64,000 bases of DNA from Synchiropus splendidus (GCF_027744825.2 NC_071336.1:15217501-15281500), one strand, 5' to 3'; positions 1 to 12,191 are shown, counted from the stretch's first letter. Made by a program: numbers and translations. Notes: generated from the sequence alone by a model not told the origin.

Positions 1-370
1 CCAAATTAACCATATGAAATTTTATACATTAAAAATGATTTAGCCTTTACATCTCTGGACCCCGCCCCCATCTTTCGCATAGCTGGGTAATGATCCAGTT
101 TCATGAAGCAACATGATTTAGTTCAGATTGAGCCTAAAGCTTTTTAGCATGAATCATCCACGTGTAGGTTTTTCTACAGGTAATTTATTTGTTTATAACT
201 TTATGACTGTCATATCAAAGCAAAACCCTTCTCCACAAACGGAATGCATTTCAATACACGATTACCAATACATTGAATATTGTATTTCACGGCATTTAAG
301 GAGCACCCCGACTTTAATCTGATATCAAAAATGTCTAGTGTGACATTGGCTTCTTCTTCATGGACGCAAC

Positions 371-428
371 TGTTTTTGTTTTGTTTTCTTTTGCTTTCTT
401 TTGTTTTCTTTTGTTTTGTTTTGTTTTG
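371..428. repeat. TTTTG/TTTTC pentanucleotide-like simple repeat
   Basis: An imperfect run of TTTTG, TTTTC and TTTGC units reads as a pyrimidine-rich simple repeat. The minus-strand lysine-rich ORF across it is a by-product of the repeat. Confidence 0.8.
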
Positions 429-610
429 AATCCCAGCATGCATTTAAATGTTATTTATTACATTGTTAACATTCCAAGCCAAACAAACCACCACTAGTAA
501 CGACACACGGAGACAAACATATCAGTTCACTTTGCCAAAACTGCTTGGACTGAACTTTGACTTCCTTTCAAACATGTCGCCAAATCATCATATGAGTTTA
601 GAATGCTTAC

Positions 611-751
611 CTGTGTAAGTGCACACCAGTGAGCTTGCAGTTGTCTGTCTGTCTGTTGAAGAGCAGCGAGGAAGAGCACGAACAGCGACCCTCTGCTCCG
701 TCCTGACCTAAGCTCCGCCTTACGGCACTTGGCCATCGCGTTTTCCATCAT
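611..751 (-). other. Exon-like ORF of 47 codons, unidentified
   Basis: Read on the minus strand, an ORF starts with two Met codons at 751-746 and runs 47 codons to a good donor (GTAAGC, 610-605), ending in phase 0. It has a basic start (KCRKAELRSGRSRG) followed by a short hydrophobic stretch (SLFVLFLAAL). The second half of the sequence has more CpG than its surroundings. It could be the first coding exon of a gene extending to the left of the window, or a chance ORF. I do not recognise the protein, and no partner exon is visible in the window. Confidence 0.2.
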
Positions 752-3149
752 AAGCACACCATGTGAATCTCTACATCAATGGATAAAATAATGCCACGTG
801 AAACAGCACAGTTACATTTTTATTGCGATGACTGAAGCTCTGAAAACGACTGTCTTCGACTGTTTCACGAACCGCCATCCCCAATATGAAGCTGTCATTT
901 AGTGACATCTAGCGGAAATAGAAGATTACTGCGCCTCTTGTTCTTTTTTCATTTTTGATCAAGGAATTTCATGCGAAAAACACTTTTTTTTCTGACATTT
1001 AAACACTTTCATAAACAATTTCTGACAGCTGCCATTAGTATGATGGTCAGGAGCCAAAGAAAATATAGACCCACACAAAAACCCCTCATCTGGCTTTAAT
1101 TCAGTTTTGTTTTTATTCTGGGAAAGTAGCATTTGCCCTGCCTGTGTTAAAATATTCCGGTGTTGGTTGATCATTGCTGGCAATCGTACTTTTCAAACTA
1201 GGTGACAGGTGTCAATATATACTGTAAATAAAAATCATTTTGGGTCTTCATGCGTTCTTCTTACTCACAACATCATCATTAAAACATTGGATTGCGTCAA
1301 GGTTTTGCAACAGTGCTGAAAACAGAAACATTATTAGATACTTCACACGTCAATGACATGCAGGAGCAGCAATCATTTTTTTTTCCCCCAAATGACCATG
1401 TCAAAACGTAACTCCCTAGGGTGAAAATAGAAATAAAAAAAGGTTAAAATCCGCTGGTGTTGATGGCTTTATTTATCTTTCTGGCTTTATTAGGACGTTT
1501 TTAAGAAAGTGTGGCACAACACTTACTGAGGTCCTAACATTCTCCATAAAAAAATTAAAATGAATGGAATTTAACAATATTTTTTGCTGGAACTGTGAAG
1601 TTGGGACAGTTGCACATTGCATTGAGAGCGCAGTTCACTTAAACCATTTTGGGGTGATATTGGCCTTTTGTCTGGATGGTGAGGCACAATCCCTGATGAA
1701 TTCACTTTTTTATTTGTTGGGAACCATATCACAACTTCCAAATATTGAGTAGAGTTTTTTGGGCTATCATGGTTTGGCCTCAGCTGTGCAGAATATTAGT
1801 CGACACTGGAAGACATTCAAGGCCTTCAGGACTGAAAGACCAGATTAATGCACTGATCCAAAATCCATCCGACCATGCTCAACTGACTCAGTGAAGAAGA
1901 CTCAGGAGATTAAACAAGAGAACATTTTGGAACTAAAGAGAATAAGAGGATTTGTATATAGCCTTTTTATGTACCTTTAACAGTTGAAGCGACTTGCAAA
2001 AAAAAATAAATAAATCAATAAAAACTTAGGACGTAGGAACAGGGTTTTACTTTTCTTTGGTGTCCTGTGTTCTGGCCTTGGCTAGTGAATGGCAGCATAA
2101 ACAGACAATGGAATTCACACACCTCAATGCACCATCGGCTCCAGATTTTACGTTTCACGTCATAATTCAAAATGTTCAAAAATAATCTACCAACTGCTTT
2201 TTAATCAATAAAAGTAAATAGCTGTGAATACTACTGAGATTATACACATTTTTTTCACAATTTGCAAACAGAAAAGTATTTGAACTTGACAAAATATGTT
2301 TGACTTTTCATCAGCCTCAATTATGCAATAAAAAAATAAGATAACTGAACTACTTTAGATTTTATTTATCTGCTTTTATGCTCAGTGGATGATTTACCTT
2401 CAGGATTTAAACCCAGGAATCAATTAATAAAATTGCCCAAAATAGGAGAATCCTAATAACTGCAATTTGTTTTGAGTTCAATAACATTTATTAAAAATAT
2501 TTTATTCATCATACTGTACTTTAGCATCGCCCAGCCTTCTTTAACCCATTGCAATTATTTTGAAATATAGAAAGCAAAATATAACAAGAGATTTGAGAGG
2601 GGAAACACTTCCATGCTCAACCCTGTCTAATTATTTTTAATAACCTTTTTCATCATCAACAACAGGCTGCAGCCAACACCTGAACCCTAAAATAAATAAA
2701 CAGATCCACATTCTCCAATTGAGATTTTCCTTACGCTGTCTTTCCCAACAACAGTGACTGACAGTTGCTAATAAGCAATTATGGCACCACAGCAGGCTGA
2801 GCCTAACAAAGAATGTTTAGTGACCTTCACACATTCTGGGAAAATGTCATGTAAAGGTCTCACATCATTTTCACCTGAGGAAGAAGAGCCAAACAGCTAG
2901 GATCAGCAGTGCTGTCCCAAATATCATGTTGTCATGCGGCCTCACATCCACAAGAGTGGTGCAACTCACACACATTTAAACCTGCCAATAACACACATTT
3001 TTGTTACAAATCCATATAATATAACCCCCATAAAATAAATAAATCATTTATGGGTCTTTGAAAATACTCCTTGTAAGGGATCTGTCCTGTACTGTTTCTA
3101 TATAACTAGCGCGCGAGGGCGCCAAATCTCCTCCAAGCTCACCCACTGG

Positions 3150-4484
3150 ATGCTTCTGAATTGTCCTCGTCTCAGTAAACTGAAGGCTTTCAGAATCCTG
3201 CAGAAGAAATTGTCAGCAGTGGACTGCACAGTGGTGCTCGATTTCACAGCAAAGACAGCAGTGGTCAGAAAGAATATCCAGAGCAGAACAGCTGGAGCAG
3301 CGTTTGTGGCTGATGCAGCAACATGGAGTGGACAGGTGGACAAAGTGTTCCACGGGCTGATCGAGAGCTATGTTTGCCATCCTGTCGTGGAGCCCAGAAT
3401 GATTCAGCTCCTCTCTCAGGACACTTCTATTGTGAGGGATGATGTGAGAGTGTATTTTGAGGCGAGTGATGCTGTGAAAGAGAAAGTGGCTCATCTCATG
3501 AAGAGTTTGCTGGCTCAAAAGAAAGTTCATATCCTGGAGCACCAATTCAAAGTGGTTGAAGAGCAATTTAACAGAGAAATGAAAGTGCAGTGTCCGGGAG
3601 TTGAAATAGTCAGGTGCACTGAATCCAATTCAGTTGTGCTTGAAGGCAATGACGAAGACGTGGAGTCAGGAGCTGAGCTCCTGCAGGAGATGATTCAGAG
3701 GATCAAAGCAAGATGTCTCAAGCTGTCTGAATCTTTATGGGACTTCTTAGTCTTCAGTGGGGCCGTCCTCAGGTACCAAGCAGTCTTTCTGTCCAAGTTA
3801 AGCAGTCCTGTTTTCATTGAGGCTGGGAGCAGCATTGTCTTATCAAGCTTGTCTCCTGCTGCCATGGATGAGGCTGAAGCTGTTCTCAAGAAGGAGGTGA
3901 GTGAAGCCACCTTCACTGTCCAAGGAGCCGCGGCTGAACCAGCAAATGTGGAGAGGTTGAAGGGCATCTTGGAGAAGGCGGAGGACGCTGCAAACAGCAA
4001 AGACATTAGAGTCATGGTCAACTTCTCCCCTGCGTTTGGACCTCTGTCTGAAGTACGGCTGGTGGGCTACAGTAGGAATGTGAAGAACCTCCAAGAGGTT
4101 TTACAAGATTTCCAAAGAACCAAAGTTCACACACAAGAAGAGGTGAAGCTGTCACACCTTGAGATGGTTGACTGTTTCTCTGACATCATCAACATGACTG
4201 GTTTGGACAAGACCAACCTGACACTGCAAGCCTCAAGCTACCCCTCCCCACGAGCTCTTCTGTCTGGACCATATCATCTGGTGAAGGATACCAAGGAGGC
4301 TTTGACCTTATCTTTAGCTAATATCACCTTTGACGCATTGGTCTTCGACAGTCCCAGAGCTCAACAGTACTTCAGTGGTGCTGGGAAAGACAGCAAAACA
4401 CTAGTGGAGACCTCTTGTCAGGTTGTAATCCGAGCTCAAGAAACTGCTGGTCCTAAAGTGGGCACAGCGTGTATATATCTGTGA
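3150..4484 (+). pseudogene. PARP14-like fragment (KH-like region), truncated
   Basis: A single uninterrupted 444-codon ORF resembles the middle of PARP14-type mono-ADP-ribosyltransferases, the part made of tandem KH-like repeats between the N-terminal RRMs and the macrodomains. Recognisable stretches include SRTAGAAFVADAATWSGQVD near residue 45, LLAQKKVHILEHQFKVVEEQ near 120 and LSHLEMVDCFSDIINMTGLD near 340. Full-length PARP14 proteins are around 1,500-1,800 residues. No macrodomain, WWE domain or catalytic domain is visible on either side. The similarity breaks off at about 4466, where an inverted duplication begins, shortly before the stop. The frame is open upstream of the first ATG, so the true 5' edge is unknown. 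I infer a decayed or rearranged gene copy that kept one large exon intact. A functional short paralogue, or an exon of a gene mis-assembled here, is possible. Confidence 0.65.
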
Positions 4485-4797
4485 AAATGCTCCCACAATG
4501 TCCGCAAGAAGTCCATGCCATTTACACATGTGCTGCCATGAGACCAGCATCCACTTGAGCCCCCTTCTGTGGCAATTGTTTTTCAAGTTTTGCTTCTTTA
4601 ACCAATTTTATTTAGTATCCTTACGCTACTTCCCCATCCTTGGAATCAAAACAAACCTCAGAGGTCAATATGGTTTTGTTTTGTTTTGAGAAACATTGCA
4701 CTCTCATGACTGACAGCGTGTGTGTGGATCAGACGGTGGTGGTCATAAATGTGGCTCAGATCCGTGTGATTGTCGGAATCATAACAGAGCAGCACTC
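4468..4797 (+). repeat. Left arm of inverted duplication
   Basis: This segment is repeated in reverse orientation at 5345-5759. Shared landmarks are a GAAGTCCATGCCATTTACAC word, a GAGCCCCCTTCTGTGGCA word, a TTTTGTTTTGTTTTGAGAAA word and CTCAGATCCGTGTGATTGTC near the inner end. Identity is high but not perfect, and the left arm lacks about 85 bases present in the right arm. It starts exactly where similarity to PARP14 stops. Confidence 0.85.
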
Positions 4798-5344
4798 ACG
4801 CAGTGGAGACATTTAACATTCAAATAAAAAAGGATATAGACCCACTTCTTGTTTGTCCTCTGTTCCCTTCTATCGATTCAGCTGTCTTTAGTCACTTCAG
4901 TTCCTTTGGGAATCTAAAGGTATTGTGCAAAACTATGGAGGGAACTCACAAGGCAGAAGAAGTCCAGTCAGAAGCAGCACAAGAAATTATCTTTAATCTG
5001 CCATTTTATTATCTACTGGTGATAGAAATGACACGACCTGTCTTACTGTGAATTTTTAAAAACATACCAAATATGTAGGTGATCAAAAACTCAGCTTTGT
5101 CTTGGTATTTTTCATATGAGAAAATCCCAAAACATGTATCAAGTGTTTATAAGAAATATTAATAGTTTAATCCCATAGTCCCTTTTTTCATTTCTGACTT
5201 GAAGCTACAGAAACAGGTCATCATGGACGACGGGGTTCAGGTGTGAGCGTCCTCTCTGAAAAAAAGGCCAACAATTGTGGGACTTTTGTTTGAGCCAGAC
5301 ATGACCAAAATAGTGTCAGAAATCCCCATTTTCAGTTCCAGCCA

Positions 5345-5759
5345 GTCACAATGCTCTGTTTTGCTTCCGACAATCACACGGATCTGAGCCACATTTATGA
5401 CCACCACCATCTGATCCACACACACGCTGTCAATCATGAGAGAGCAATGTTTCTCAAAACAAAACAAAACCATATTAACCTCTGAGGTTTGTTTTGATTC
5501 CAGGGATGGGGAAGTAGTGTAATGATACTAAATACAAATGCTTAAAGTAGCAAAACTTCATTTGAACTAATGCTTCTAAGTAATACACCGCTCACTGACT
5601 CAGGCCCAGTGGTTTCACGATGAAGTTGTAATTCACAAATGAAAAACAAATGCCACAGAAGGGGGCTCAAGCGGACGCTGGTCTCACAGCAGCACATGTG
5701 TAAATGGCATGGACTTCTTGAGGCTGTTGTGGGAGCGTCTTGACAGCTATATACTCACA
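5345..5759 (-). repeat. Right arm of inverted duplication
   Basis: This is the reverse-complement counterpart of 4468-4797, separated from it by about 550 bp of unrelated sequence. It is the longer arm, with roughly 85 extra bases around 5556-5637. Its minus-strand frame (5473-5237) is open for 78 codons and continues past the duplicated part. That frame reads SVCVDQMVVVINVAQIRVIV, which has the hydrophobic-strand look of a domain core but is not assignable. It may be a remnant of a second, opposite-facing PARP14-like copy. Confidence 0.8.
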
Positions 5760-6244
5760 GGCATATAAAACAAAATCTGAAAACTTCATTAATCCAAAGG
5801 GGAAAAAGTGTATTGACGAACAAAAATAATACTAGGTGCTCTTCAAACAGAAACCATGCATCATATAGCTCATGGCAGAGGTGACAATTCAATGATTAAG
5901 AAACTTTTTTAAAAATCACACTTGATTTTTGATCTGAAACTGACTTTTTTTAATCAGGAATACTAATTCCAGTTAAAAAACCTGAACAGGACTAAGCGGT
6001 GGTTAACTGAAGATGCATGTACAGTGTATCATGCGCATAGCACGAGCCACTCACCACTTGAAACTATGAGAGAATTTAGTGTCGTGTCACCAAGTTCCAA
6101 TATATTAACATCATCAAACAGTATTTTTCTTTTTAATCTAGTGACGTTTTTGACTTGTGCATGTAAAAATAATGCTTCAGTTGTGCCCATATGGCTTTCT
6201 TACCAAAGTATGACTGTGGTTAGTAGAAATCTCAGCCATTTTGT

Positions 6245-6278
6245 AGCGGAATGCTGAGGAATTCCTCAGCATTCCGCT
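6245..6278. repeat. Perfect 34-bp palindrome
   Basis: The 17-base half AGCGGAATGCTGAGGAA is followed immediately by its exact reverse complement, with no loop. No longer flanking inverted repeat was seen. It could be a collapsed foldback element or a cruciform-forming site. Confidence 0.9.
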
Positions 6279-7323
6279 GTGGATCTGTTGCTTATTATTA
6301 TTAGCTGAACAAAACTACAGACCGTTACAGACTATAAAATGCGAGGCATTCGAATTTACTCAAGCAAAGCACACATTTTGTATTTTGTGACTCTTCACCT
6401 CTCTCTGTCAACTTCAAGATGAAACTATATAAATACTAAGACTAATGTTAAACACAGATTCCCTCAATTTTGAATACTTGAATCTGCACAAATGACGTAA
6501 ACCTGTGATAAATCATAATCAATAATAATTCATCATAGTACCTAGGAAATATTGTTGCATCAGGATATCAAGTGCCAAAGTCTTATAATGGCATCTTCCC
6601 ATAATTTGAGAGGTGTCAAACGTCATATGATCTGTTTCATGATTTTATTTGTTTATATTTGTTACGTTTATTTAAGTCTACTTCCTGTTTGCGACATCTA
6701 TTCCAGTAAATTGATTTGTAATTTAAGAGACAGTCTGAAGGCAAATGAGAAAGTTTGCACTAGAGATCACCTGCTGAGTTTATCAGGGAAACCTTTCCTT
6801 AGTTCTACCTCACTTCATGGTCAAACAAGCGCAAACACTCTGCTGATTTCCCTGTAAGGCACTTTGTGAACAGCGTAGTAAAATGTGATATTTCAATAAA
6901 GCTTTATTATGACCCTAGCTACAGAACAGACAAATAATTGAGAGAGATGAATGTGACAAACAGCACTATGACGTTTCCTGCACACAAACTTTGTCATTGT
7001 GATGTATTTTGCCGTCCAGAACAGGAACCCTGAGGTGATACTGTCCCCCGATAACACTGGCTATTCTCAGAACTGTGTCATCCCCAGTCATCAGAGTAGA
7101 TACTGTACTAATGCACAGTCTGGTCCCTGAGACAGGGAATTCTCTGACTGCAGAGACCGGCTCTTGTGTCAGAACCTCAACTGGGCCCCTGTGTTGTCCC
7201 CGCTCACTCAGTCTCATGACTGCACATGTGAATGAGGCAAAATGAAACTAACACACTTCTGGATTTGTTGCTGTTGTCTTTTGATCCTGCCCTCAAAAGA
7301 TGCGAGAGCACATGATAATTTAA

Positions 7324-7330
7324 TATAAAT
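7324..7330 (+). promoter_or_regulatory. TATA box of the CXC chemokine gene
   Basis: TATAAAT lies 55-60 bases upstream of the chemokine ATG (7385), leaving room for a 5' UTR of about 30 bases. This is typical of inducible chemokine genes. Confidence 0.6.
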
Positions 7331-7384
7331 ACTGAGGTGCTGCCAAACATCCACATCACCACAGCTGCCTGAACCCCACTCAAG

Positions 7385-9017
7385 ATGAAGCTAGTCGTCA
7401 TCTTCATGCTTTCGTCTCTGCTGGTCATGATCAATGGTAAGAGCCCTGACAGGAGCTGCTGTCACTTTTATTGTGTTTATTTATTTTTTAATGGTCTTTC
7501 CATCCATCCATCTGTTTTTCTCCTCTTAAAAACAGCAGTAATGGTAAAGATAAGATTTTATATATAGGAATTATACTAAAACAGTATAACTACGTGGGTG
7601 TGATGTTAATGTTATGTTAATGTAGATGCCAGAAATGACTCCATAATGACACAACCTGGACACCTAAACCGGTTTAAGGCTGATTCGGTCTCATACATTT
7701 CTGCAGTGAACAACGTTTATACTGGACTAGCAAACATCACAATGACTTGCGTTTACAAATAAACACTGCATGCTACGTCATGTCCACATTGTAGCTGCTC
7801 AAGAGGGAAATGCAAACTTTCAGTTCTTGCATAAGACCCGAGCACTTACTCACCGTGACATCTGACTTGAAAATGGAAATAGAAAGTCTACAAAAAATGC
7901 TTTTGCTTTCATGTATACCAGAACGTTTCGGTTACAATGTGCACTTATGTTAACAGCTTGCACCTGACCTCTGAAATATGTCTATGTCAAATCTGATGAA
8001 GTATGAAGTAATCATGCTCTGAATCTTACACTTGTTTAATATTTATGATTTTATTATTGTCCCGTAAAACATGTTTATTGAACATAAGGTAAGTAAAATG
8101 TTTGTAATTTCAGCGCTATTCTTGCCTGAATGTTCATGTAACACTAGTACTTAATATCTACTTGATAGATATTATAAAATAACAGACAGTGGCTATGGAG
8201 GTGTAGATTCGACAGGGACTTCATGTAAGGACTGACTTAATCTCCACTCTGGCTTGGGAACATACAATCTGTTGCTCTGATTTATATTAGCGTTTCTAAT
8301 CATGCAGCACAGTCGGTGTGGGTTTCATTGATATTCCGGTTTCCTCACCAAAAACATGCAGACATTAATGTGACAGTCAACCGCTTCCATCAGCCTGCGG
8401 CTCCAAGGTGTGCCCAGCTAAGGTGGCAGCTATTAAATGCACAGACCGCTCAAGTAGAATTCATCAGATCTGAACTGACAGCATAGTACTGGACAGGTCC
8501 GAAGAGCATTAGCACTGAAGAGCATTAGTACACAGCATGCTTCAGCAATGCTGAATGATTTTTCATAGACATGATGCAGATGGAGGGACAGTGCTTTTAA
8601 ATGTGTGCAAATGTGGTGACAGGCATGCCGCCCATCAGCAGAGACTACAACACACACTGTCGCTGCCTGAAGGTGGAGACCAGGATCATCCCTCCAGACA
8701 GTCTGAGGAGCATCAAGCTGGTGCCTGAAGGACCCCACTGCCCGGACACAGAGGTCATGTAAGTCCACCACTCTTAGTCAAACAACACTTGTTTAAATAA
8801 GGTACTGGTCCGTCCAACACTGACTGACAATTGTTGGGATTTTAAACTATTTCATTTGTTAAGGGACCAAAAAAACGTCATGGTCTTCTTTGTTTCCAGA
8901 GCCGGACTGTCAAGCGGGGAAAAGGTCTGCTTGGATCCTAAATCCTCCTGGGTGAAAAAGCTTGTTCAGTTTGTCCTGGAGAAGCAGCTGCAACACCAGC
9001 CAAAGAATCAAGCCTGA
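7385..9017 (+). CDS. CXC-motif chemokine (CXCL8-like family)
   Basis: Three coding exons, 7385-7436, 8623-8758 and 8900-9017, join in matching phases (1, then 2) into a 101-residue secreted chemokine. A hydrophobic signal peptide covers residues 1 to about 18 (MKLVVIFMLSSLLVMING). The CXC motif is C30-R-C32, with partner cysteines C57 and C73, and the family signature KVCLDPKSSWVKKLV leads into the C-terminal helix. The residues before CXC are N-T-H, so the ELR motif of neutrophil-attracting CXCL8 is absent. Typical CXC genes place introns at these points and often have a fourth exon; here exon 3 runs to the stop. It should act extracellularly on a CXC receptor. A TATA box lies upstream and ATTAAA at 9340. 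The exact fish paralogue cannot be named without a tree. Confidence 0.88.
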
Positions 9018-9339
9018 GATTTTTTTTTTTTTAAATGCAAAATGCAGCTGCAGCAACATCAACTTCCGAACTGCTGACTTATTTCCAAAGAGCAAAAGTG
9101 ATGTAACAATCCCTCACATTCTACTGCGTATACATCAACTTCACTTTTCATGAAGTAGGGCAATGTTGTGAAGATGGTGTATTTGAGTGTCATTTGTGTT
9201 GATAGACAGAAGAGGATATTATCATTTGAACTTGATCATAGTTAAAAACATCTGTTGTCTTTATTTGTATTTTCTTTATAAATGCAGCTGCACAACACTG
9301 AAATGCTCACCTAATCAAATGCTACAGTGCTGAAATATA

Positions 9340-9345
9340 ATTAAA
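9340..9345 (+). terminator. Polyadenylation signal of the chemokine gene
   Basis: ATTAAA lies about 320 bases after the chemokine stop codon and is the most likely poly(A) signal for that transcript. Confidence 0.5.
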
Positions 9346-9564
9346 GATAATTCAAAGAAAAAGCACAAACCTTGTTTTTGTTGTCGTTTATATGATTGCA
9401 GACGAGTGTCTCTATGGACCCGTGCAAGCATTACCGCATTCAACAACTTGATGGTCGTGGCAGTACGGTCTCCTTACTCACAAGAGTGCCACCTGTATGC
9501 ACGTAACACAGTGCTATCTTCTGATTCCAAGAAGAGACAAACTACAAACTTAGCCTAAAATCAT

Positions 9565-9570
9565 TTTATT
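9565..9570 (-). terminator. Candidate polyadenylation signal of trmt10b
   Basis: AATAAA on the minus strand lies about 325 bases after the trmt10b stop, inside the gap between the two convergent genes. Confidence 0.35.
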
Positions 9571-9893
9571 TGAGTAGAAATGACTCATGAAACGTCTCAC
9601 CATAAAGTGAGAGGTGTTTCAGTGGTTTGGCTAGTGATTTACAGTATTATAAATGGCACTGATCTGAGCTCACACTCATCAAGTTTTTCGTCTGAATACT
9701 GACTTTTCAAATGTTTCCATTAGTCTTGTTTTAACTGTGTGTACTAAAAATATTTCCATTTACAGGATGGCTGTCTGTTAGTGAAATAAAATGCACATCC
9801 CACGGAAAACACAAACATTCAAGGTACATAAAGACGTAATCATGAAACAGATTCCAAAGAATCATTATTTACTTTAACTTAAGCCATTTGGGT

Positions 9894-12191
9894 TCAACTA
9901 TTGCTCAAATGGAAACTTGAAGTATCTTCATCTATGCACCCGGATGTGACAACATAGCCCTTCCCTGGGGGGAACCATGCTTGCAAGGCCTCCGTCCAGC
10001 TGCCAGTCTCACCAAATGTCAATAAGATGTCGAACACTGCACACAAAAATCAACTTGTTGATGATAAACAGAATTGGTCAAATGATAAATGCAAGACTGC
10101 ACCTTGATTGATGGCCAGGATCTTTGAGTGGAAGTTCTTGTCGTTGGATTTCTTGGTCATGAATTCGTCTATGGGCAGCCTGGCTGTCTGCACAGACAGC
10201 GCTCGAGCTCGTGACAGACTCAGCGTCTGCTCAAAACAGTGTTCAAAAAGGTGAGGTTGGTCATTGATTCCGAACATTTTCTTCCAATCAGAATGGAATG
10301 ATTTTCGACTGCAACAGAAGGCTTTCAGTGTTAAACTCAGATTATTTGAAAGTCAGGTTTATAGTATATTGAATAAACGTGACAACTTCGTAGTCATAGA
10401 ACTGCTTCCGTTTTAATACAATACTTACATACATACAATACAAGTTATTTGGTTATGTATAGTTAACATTATAAGTATGATTCATGTACGTTTGCACACA
10501 CACAAACACACAGTGGTGTTAAATATGATGGCTTCGGTTTGTGGAAGTTACCTTCTGAACACTTTCATCCACGAGACCGCCTAGAACATACACCTTGTTT
10601 GGGTCCAGTGTTTGCAGAGCTGAAGATGACAGAGACAACAACGTGTGAACTGCTTTGAGAATCCCAAGTGTACCTAGGAAATAAGCTGCTCCATCTATTG
10701 GACAAAAATGCAACTGCATAGATGACTGGCGAGATACGGTGTGTTTTTAACAAGAAATTTTAACTTTAAAAGTTAACTTTCAAACCTTCTTCAGCGTCTG
10801 GTGTGAGGTAGACAATGGTTTTTGTGGGGAATAGGTCCGAGCAAGTTTCCTCCCGGATGTCCAGCTGAAGATATTCCAGAGAGAACAATTCCGGTGAAGA
10901 CAGGTCAGAAATAAAAATTTACCGTGGTGTGTCTTGAGGTCGTGGGAGCTTTGGAAAAGCTGAACTTGCCTTCATGTTTGTAGCAGATAAGTACCAGCAA
11001 CGTACACATATTTGTAGAGAAATGTCTGTTAGGATTAAAGCATGTAGCGTAATACACTGACCTTGTAGTTGAGGAAGCCTTCATTCATCCGTATGCACTC
11101 TCTGTAAATGCGACTGTCCTCAGTCAGGTCAGTCAGGAACACGTGGAATGGTCTGCGTGCCTTCTTGTTGGACCCGTACAGTCGTCTAATCTGGCCAGCC
11201 AGTCTGCTCACTTCCTAGGTGAGATGAGACATCAAACCCGTGAGCACAGAACATCTTTAGTTAAAATAGTTTAAGATAGTACCTTATCAGACATGAAGTC
11301 AGTCATGCTGAGGTCAACACAAAGTTTCGGACCAGTGGACTGGGCTTCTGCTAATCGCTCATTCACGATTGCCTTTATGACTCGCTTGGAAAGCTGAGGA
11401 CTGTCCACACTGTCACCTTTGCAAGGACATAAATAAAATAAGAATAATATTTTGATAGATTAAACTAGACAAAACTTGAAAATACTGGAATTCATACACC
11501 CAAGAAGATCGGTAAACAAAAATGCTCCCCCTGGCTACAGGATAATGTGACAAGAAAGAGACTGTACTTTATTTGAGGACGAGGGGACGCCATGTGTGAT
11601 GCGCCATGGACATTACTCATTCTTGGCCAGTGCCTCAAATAACAACATAAAAGTACGCAACATTGTAGATGCACTCACGTTGTAGTAAATTGTTGCTTTT
11701 GATCACAATGTTAGAATGGACATATTTTGGAACAATTTAAGTAGAAGTACTGGAAGAAAGTGTCTCATTTCTGAGGACTGAAATGATATTTCGTGGGTGG
11801 AACACAAGTGACACAAGTATGAATCTCACCTTTCTCAGTGAGTCGGTTCAATTTCCGGCGCTCTTTTTCTTCTTTTCGACGACTCTTTTTGGCTGCCACC
11901 TGCCTCTCCCAGTTTCGCTGCTTCCTGAGCACGTTCCTCTGCATGTTCCATCAAAACAAACAGTTAAATGCAACTGGCAAACGTGCGTTTGTTCATTCAA
12001 CGTATGATCTAAAACGGTCGCATGCTGCTTATTCGCCCTTGGGTCACTGTTTCAACAGTCAACTCGAAGTAGCTTACAGAAAACTGCCCATCTCCTTGGT
12101 CGGCTCTTTCTCCAACCACATCCAAATCCAAGTCGATGAGAAGAAGATCCACGTCGTCTGAAACGTGATTCAGCTGAATGTTTCCCTCCAT
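9894..12191 (-). CDS. trmt10b: tRNA methyltransferase 10 homolog B
   Basis: Eight minus-strand exons give 307 residues: 12191-12078, 11938-11830, 11416-11283, 11214-11062, 10864-10786, 10619-10552, 10226-10103 and 10036-9894. All junctions are GT-AG and phases close. The human protein is about the same length. The family methylates N1 of purine 9 in tRNAs using SAM. A Lys/Arg-rich stretch (RKQRNWERQVAAKKSRRKEE, exon 2) precedes the SPOUT-type TRM10 domain. That domain shows LCVDLSMTDFMSDK, EVSRLAGQIRRLYGSNKKAR, IVYLTPDAE, KVYVLGGLVDESVQK and ARLPIDEFM. The matches fit TRMT10B better than TRMT10A or TRMT10C. The N terminus is acidic, with DLLLIDLDLDVVGE. It lies tail to tail with the chemokine. 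I chose the first ATG because it opens the only exon with a compatible phase. Confidence 0.93.

Larger units (their letters stand above)
1..3097. other. Left-end non-coding stretch
   Basis: No protein family is recognised here. The stretch is AT-rich with short scattered ORFs only. It holds a TTTTG/TTTTC simple repeat (371-428) and one exon-like ORF on the minus strand (611-751), listed separately. Many AATAAA-like words occur, but with so much A/T they carry little weight. Confidence 0.6.

Noticed and set aside
3213..3566. 117-codon minus-strand ORF
   Set aside because: It is a shadow of the PARP14-like frame on the opposite strand, rich in Cys and His with no family pattern.
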